Assembly (NCBI GenBank): GCA_028290165.1
Contig: JAQGKJ010000217.1
Coordinates: 1 to 6,151, forward strand
Direction: 5' to 3'
DNA: 6,151 nt
From: Bradyrhizobium sp.
GTDB taxonomy: Bacteria > Pseudomonadota > Alphaproteobacteria > Rhizobiales > Xanthobacteraceae
Shown piece by piece: positions 5,288 to 6,151 of the stretch; position 1 is the first letter of the stretch; each line of letters starts with the position of its first letter. The translations under genes and the position numbers were made by a program. Below the pieces are notes generated by a model. That model was not told where the DNA came from. It made no database searches and was given only the letters and a program-made list of their open reading frames with translations.

Positions 5288-5722
5288 TCACTCAGCCGGC
5301 GCCTGGTCGCTCGACGGGTTGCGGCTGGCCAGCAATCCCAGTGCCAATCCGCCCACGGCCAGGATCGGGATCAGCTTCTTGATGCCGATCGCGCGGATCA
5401 CCTGGAGGCCCGCGGCCACCACCATGGGATCGGCGAGCGCGGTTTGCACGGCCGATTTGGTCCTCTCTGCCGCGCGGGCCTCGAGTTGATGCTTGCGCAC
5501 GATGTAACAGCCCGCCGCGATCACCGCGACGATCAGGAACACGCCGGCCCCCGCCAGACAGGCCTCGATCAGTCCATATCGCTGCAACACAAAGACGAAG
5601 GCCGCCGCGCAAAGAAACGAGATCGTGATGAACAGGGCCAAAGCTGCTGCTGCCGCCAGAGATGTCAGCCGCAACGCTGTGCCGGTCGAGGCCTTGAAAT
5701 CATCGATCATGCGCTGAAACAT
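5288..5722 (-). CDS. Three-helix membrane protein, holin-like / YqjE-like
   Basis: This is an integral inner-membrane protein of 144 residues. Hydrophobic helices lie at about 22-47 and 52-74, forming a hairpin. A charged amphipathic stretch at about 77-97 (RKHQLEARAAERTK) follows, then a third hydrophobic segment at about 114-133 (KKLIPILAVGGLALGLLAS) and a polar tail. Size and topology resemble the proteins often labelled phage holin family or YqjE/DUF1469, which are housekeeping envelope proteins in many proteobacteria and need not come from phage. It lies 99 bp downstream of the DUF883 gene on the same strand, the same pairing as yqjD-yqjE in enterobacteria, so an operon is likely. ATG 5722 is chosen because GAGG sits eight bases upstream; a TTG at 5740 lacks a ribosome site. 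The molecular function is unknown. Confidence 0.8.
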   Translation of the reverse strand: MFQRMIDDFKASTGTALRLTSLAAAAALALFITISFLCAAAFVFVLQRYGLIEACLAGAGVFLIVAVIAAGCYIVRKHQLEARAAERTKSAVQTALADPMVVAAGLQVIRAIGIKKLIPILAVGGLALGLLASRNPSSDQAPAE

Positions 5723-5763
5723 GTGGAAGGCCTCGTTCAAATAATTCCGACAAACGAACTCAC

Positions 5764-5781
5764 GGCGCCGCGCGCGGCGCC
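5764..5781. other. 18-bp perfect GC palindrome between the two membrane-protein genes
   Basis: GGCGCCGCGCGCGGCGCC is fully self-complementary and can fold as a 7-bp stem with a CGCG loop. It lies in the 99-bp gap of the probable minus-strand operon and lacks a T-run. It may set the relative expression of the two genes or stabilise an mRNA end; this is inference. Confidence 0.5.
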
Positions 5782-5821
5782 ATTCGAATTAGTCAAATCG
5801 AGGCGGCCTTGGCGCCTGCCG

Positions 5822-6151
5822 TCACCGGCGCCACGTCGCGCCGATCAGGAAACCGAGGCCGAGTGCCAGGGCCACGGTCGCGAGCGGGCGCTGGGTGATG
5901 ACATCCTCCAGCGTTTCTTCAATCGAAGAGGCCGCGTCCTGGGCCGCATCCAACATGGCGCTGCCGCGCTCCGACACGTCGTCGACCGTCGAATCGACAT
6001 TGGCCCGGGCCTGCTTGTAGCCGCGGCGTGCCTGTTTGCCGGCGGAAGCGGCGAATGTATTGAGCGCGTCGGTGATCTGATCGGTCAGGGCTGAGATATC
6101 GTTTTTCACGGCTGCTACATCCTTTTCGAGGCGTTCATTGGTTGCTTTATC
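5822..6151 (-). CDS. DUF883 (YqjD/ElaB-like) membrane-anchored protein, 5' end outside window
   Basis: The visible 109 residues form a long, charged, probably helical domain (from ATNERLEKDVAAVKNDISAL to about SSIEETLEDV). It ends in a single C-terminal membrane anchor, TVALALGLGFLIGATWRR, preceded by QRPLA. This is the DUF883 layout of YqjD and ElaB, enterobacterial inner-membrane proteins linked to ribosome binding and stationary phase. The frame has no stop up to the right edge, and the residues before the in-frame GTG at 6109 (NERLEKDVAAV) continue the coiled-coil pattern, so the true start lies beyond the window and that GTG is internal. It is probably the first member of an operon with the holin-like gene downstream. 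The family call is strong; a role in stress is inferred from homologs only. Confidence 0.88.
   Translation of the reverse strand, partial: DKATNERLEKDVAAVKNDISALTDQITDALNTFAASAGKQARRGYKQARANVDSTVDDVSERGSAMLDAAQDAASSIEETLEDVITQRPLATVALALGLGFLIGATWRR

Noticed and set aside
5288..5722. Prophage remnant suggested by the holin-like membrane protein
   Set aside because: No other phage gene, integrase or attachment site is visible, and the pairing with a DUF883 gene fits the chromosomal yqjD-yqjE type of operon.
5444..6094. 216-codon plus-strand frame opposite the membrane-protein genes
   Set aside because: The product is Arg/Gln/His-rich antisense of two genes with clear membrane segments and a DUF883 pattern.
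6107..6109. GTG as the start of the DUF883 gene
   Set aside because: The frame stays open to the window edge and the upstream residues continue a typical DUF883 N-terminus, so the start is outside.

Overview
The window looks like chromosomal DNA of an alphaproteobacterium, most likely the Bradyrhizobium / Rhodopseudomonas / Nitrobacter group. The grounds are GC-rich coding DNA, the arrangement of the general stress response (GSR) genes phyR, nepR and ecfG, the family of the sensor protein beside them, and several short palindromic intergenic repeats of a style common in that group. The genus assignment is inference; the class is much firmer.

Layout, left to right. (1) Positions 2-361 hold the 3' end of ureG, the urease nickel-insertion GTPase, followed by two stem-loops. 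(2) Positions 603-2333 encode a membrane sensor of the HWE/HisKA_2 kinase type, with a CHASE-like extracytoplasmic domain and an eroded ATP-binding domain. (3) Positions 2334-2561 carry no gene and hold two palindromic repeat elements. (4) On the minus strand lie nepR (anti-sigma factor) and ecfG (ECF sigma factor), joined by a TAATG stop/start overlap. (5) The nepR-phyR intergenic region contains a perfect 15-bp inverted repeat, each arm ending or beginning in GGAAC, the -35 element read by EcfG-type sigma factors. (6) phyR, on the plus strand, encodes the anti-anti-sigma response regulator and ends at a strong intrinsic terminator. (7) Positions 4365-4696 (332 bases) have no convincing gene. 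They hold that terminator and a second hairpin whose T-run lies on the minus-strand side, so a small minus-strand RNA is possible. (8) Positions 4697-5110 encode a small exported or membrane-anchored protein of unknown function. (9) A palindromic repeat fills 5164-5262. (10) On the minus strand, a three-helix membrane protein (YqjE/holin-like) lies downstream of a DUF883 (YqjD/ElaB-like) gene that runs off the right edge.

How the genes work together: in the established GSR model, NepR holds EcfG inactive. On stress, phosphorylated PhyR exposes its sigma-like domain and binds NepR, and EcfG then directs RNA polymerase to GGAAC promoters, including those of the regulatory genes themselves. The neighbouring sensor is the natural candidate to control PhyR phosphorylation. 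Its damaged nucleotide-binding motifs suggest it may act mainly as a PhyR phosphatase or phosphotransfer partner. The right-hand membrane-protein pair resembles stationary-phase envelope genes of enterobacteria, but nothing in the sequence proves that it belongs to the stress regulon.
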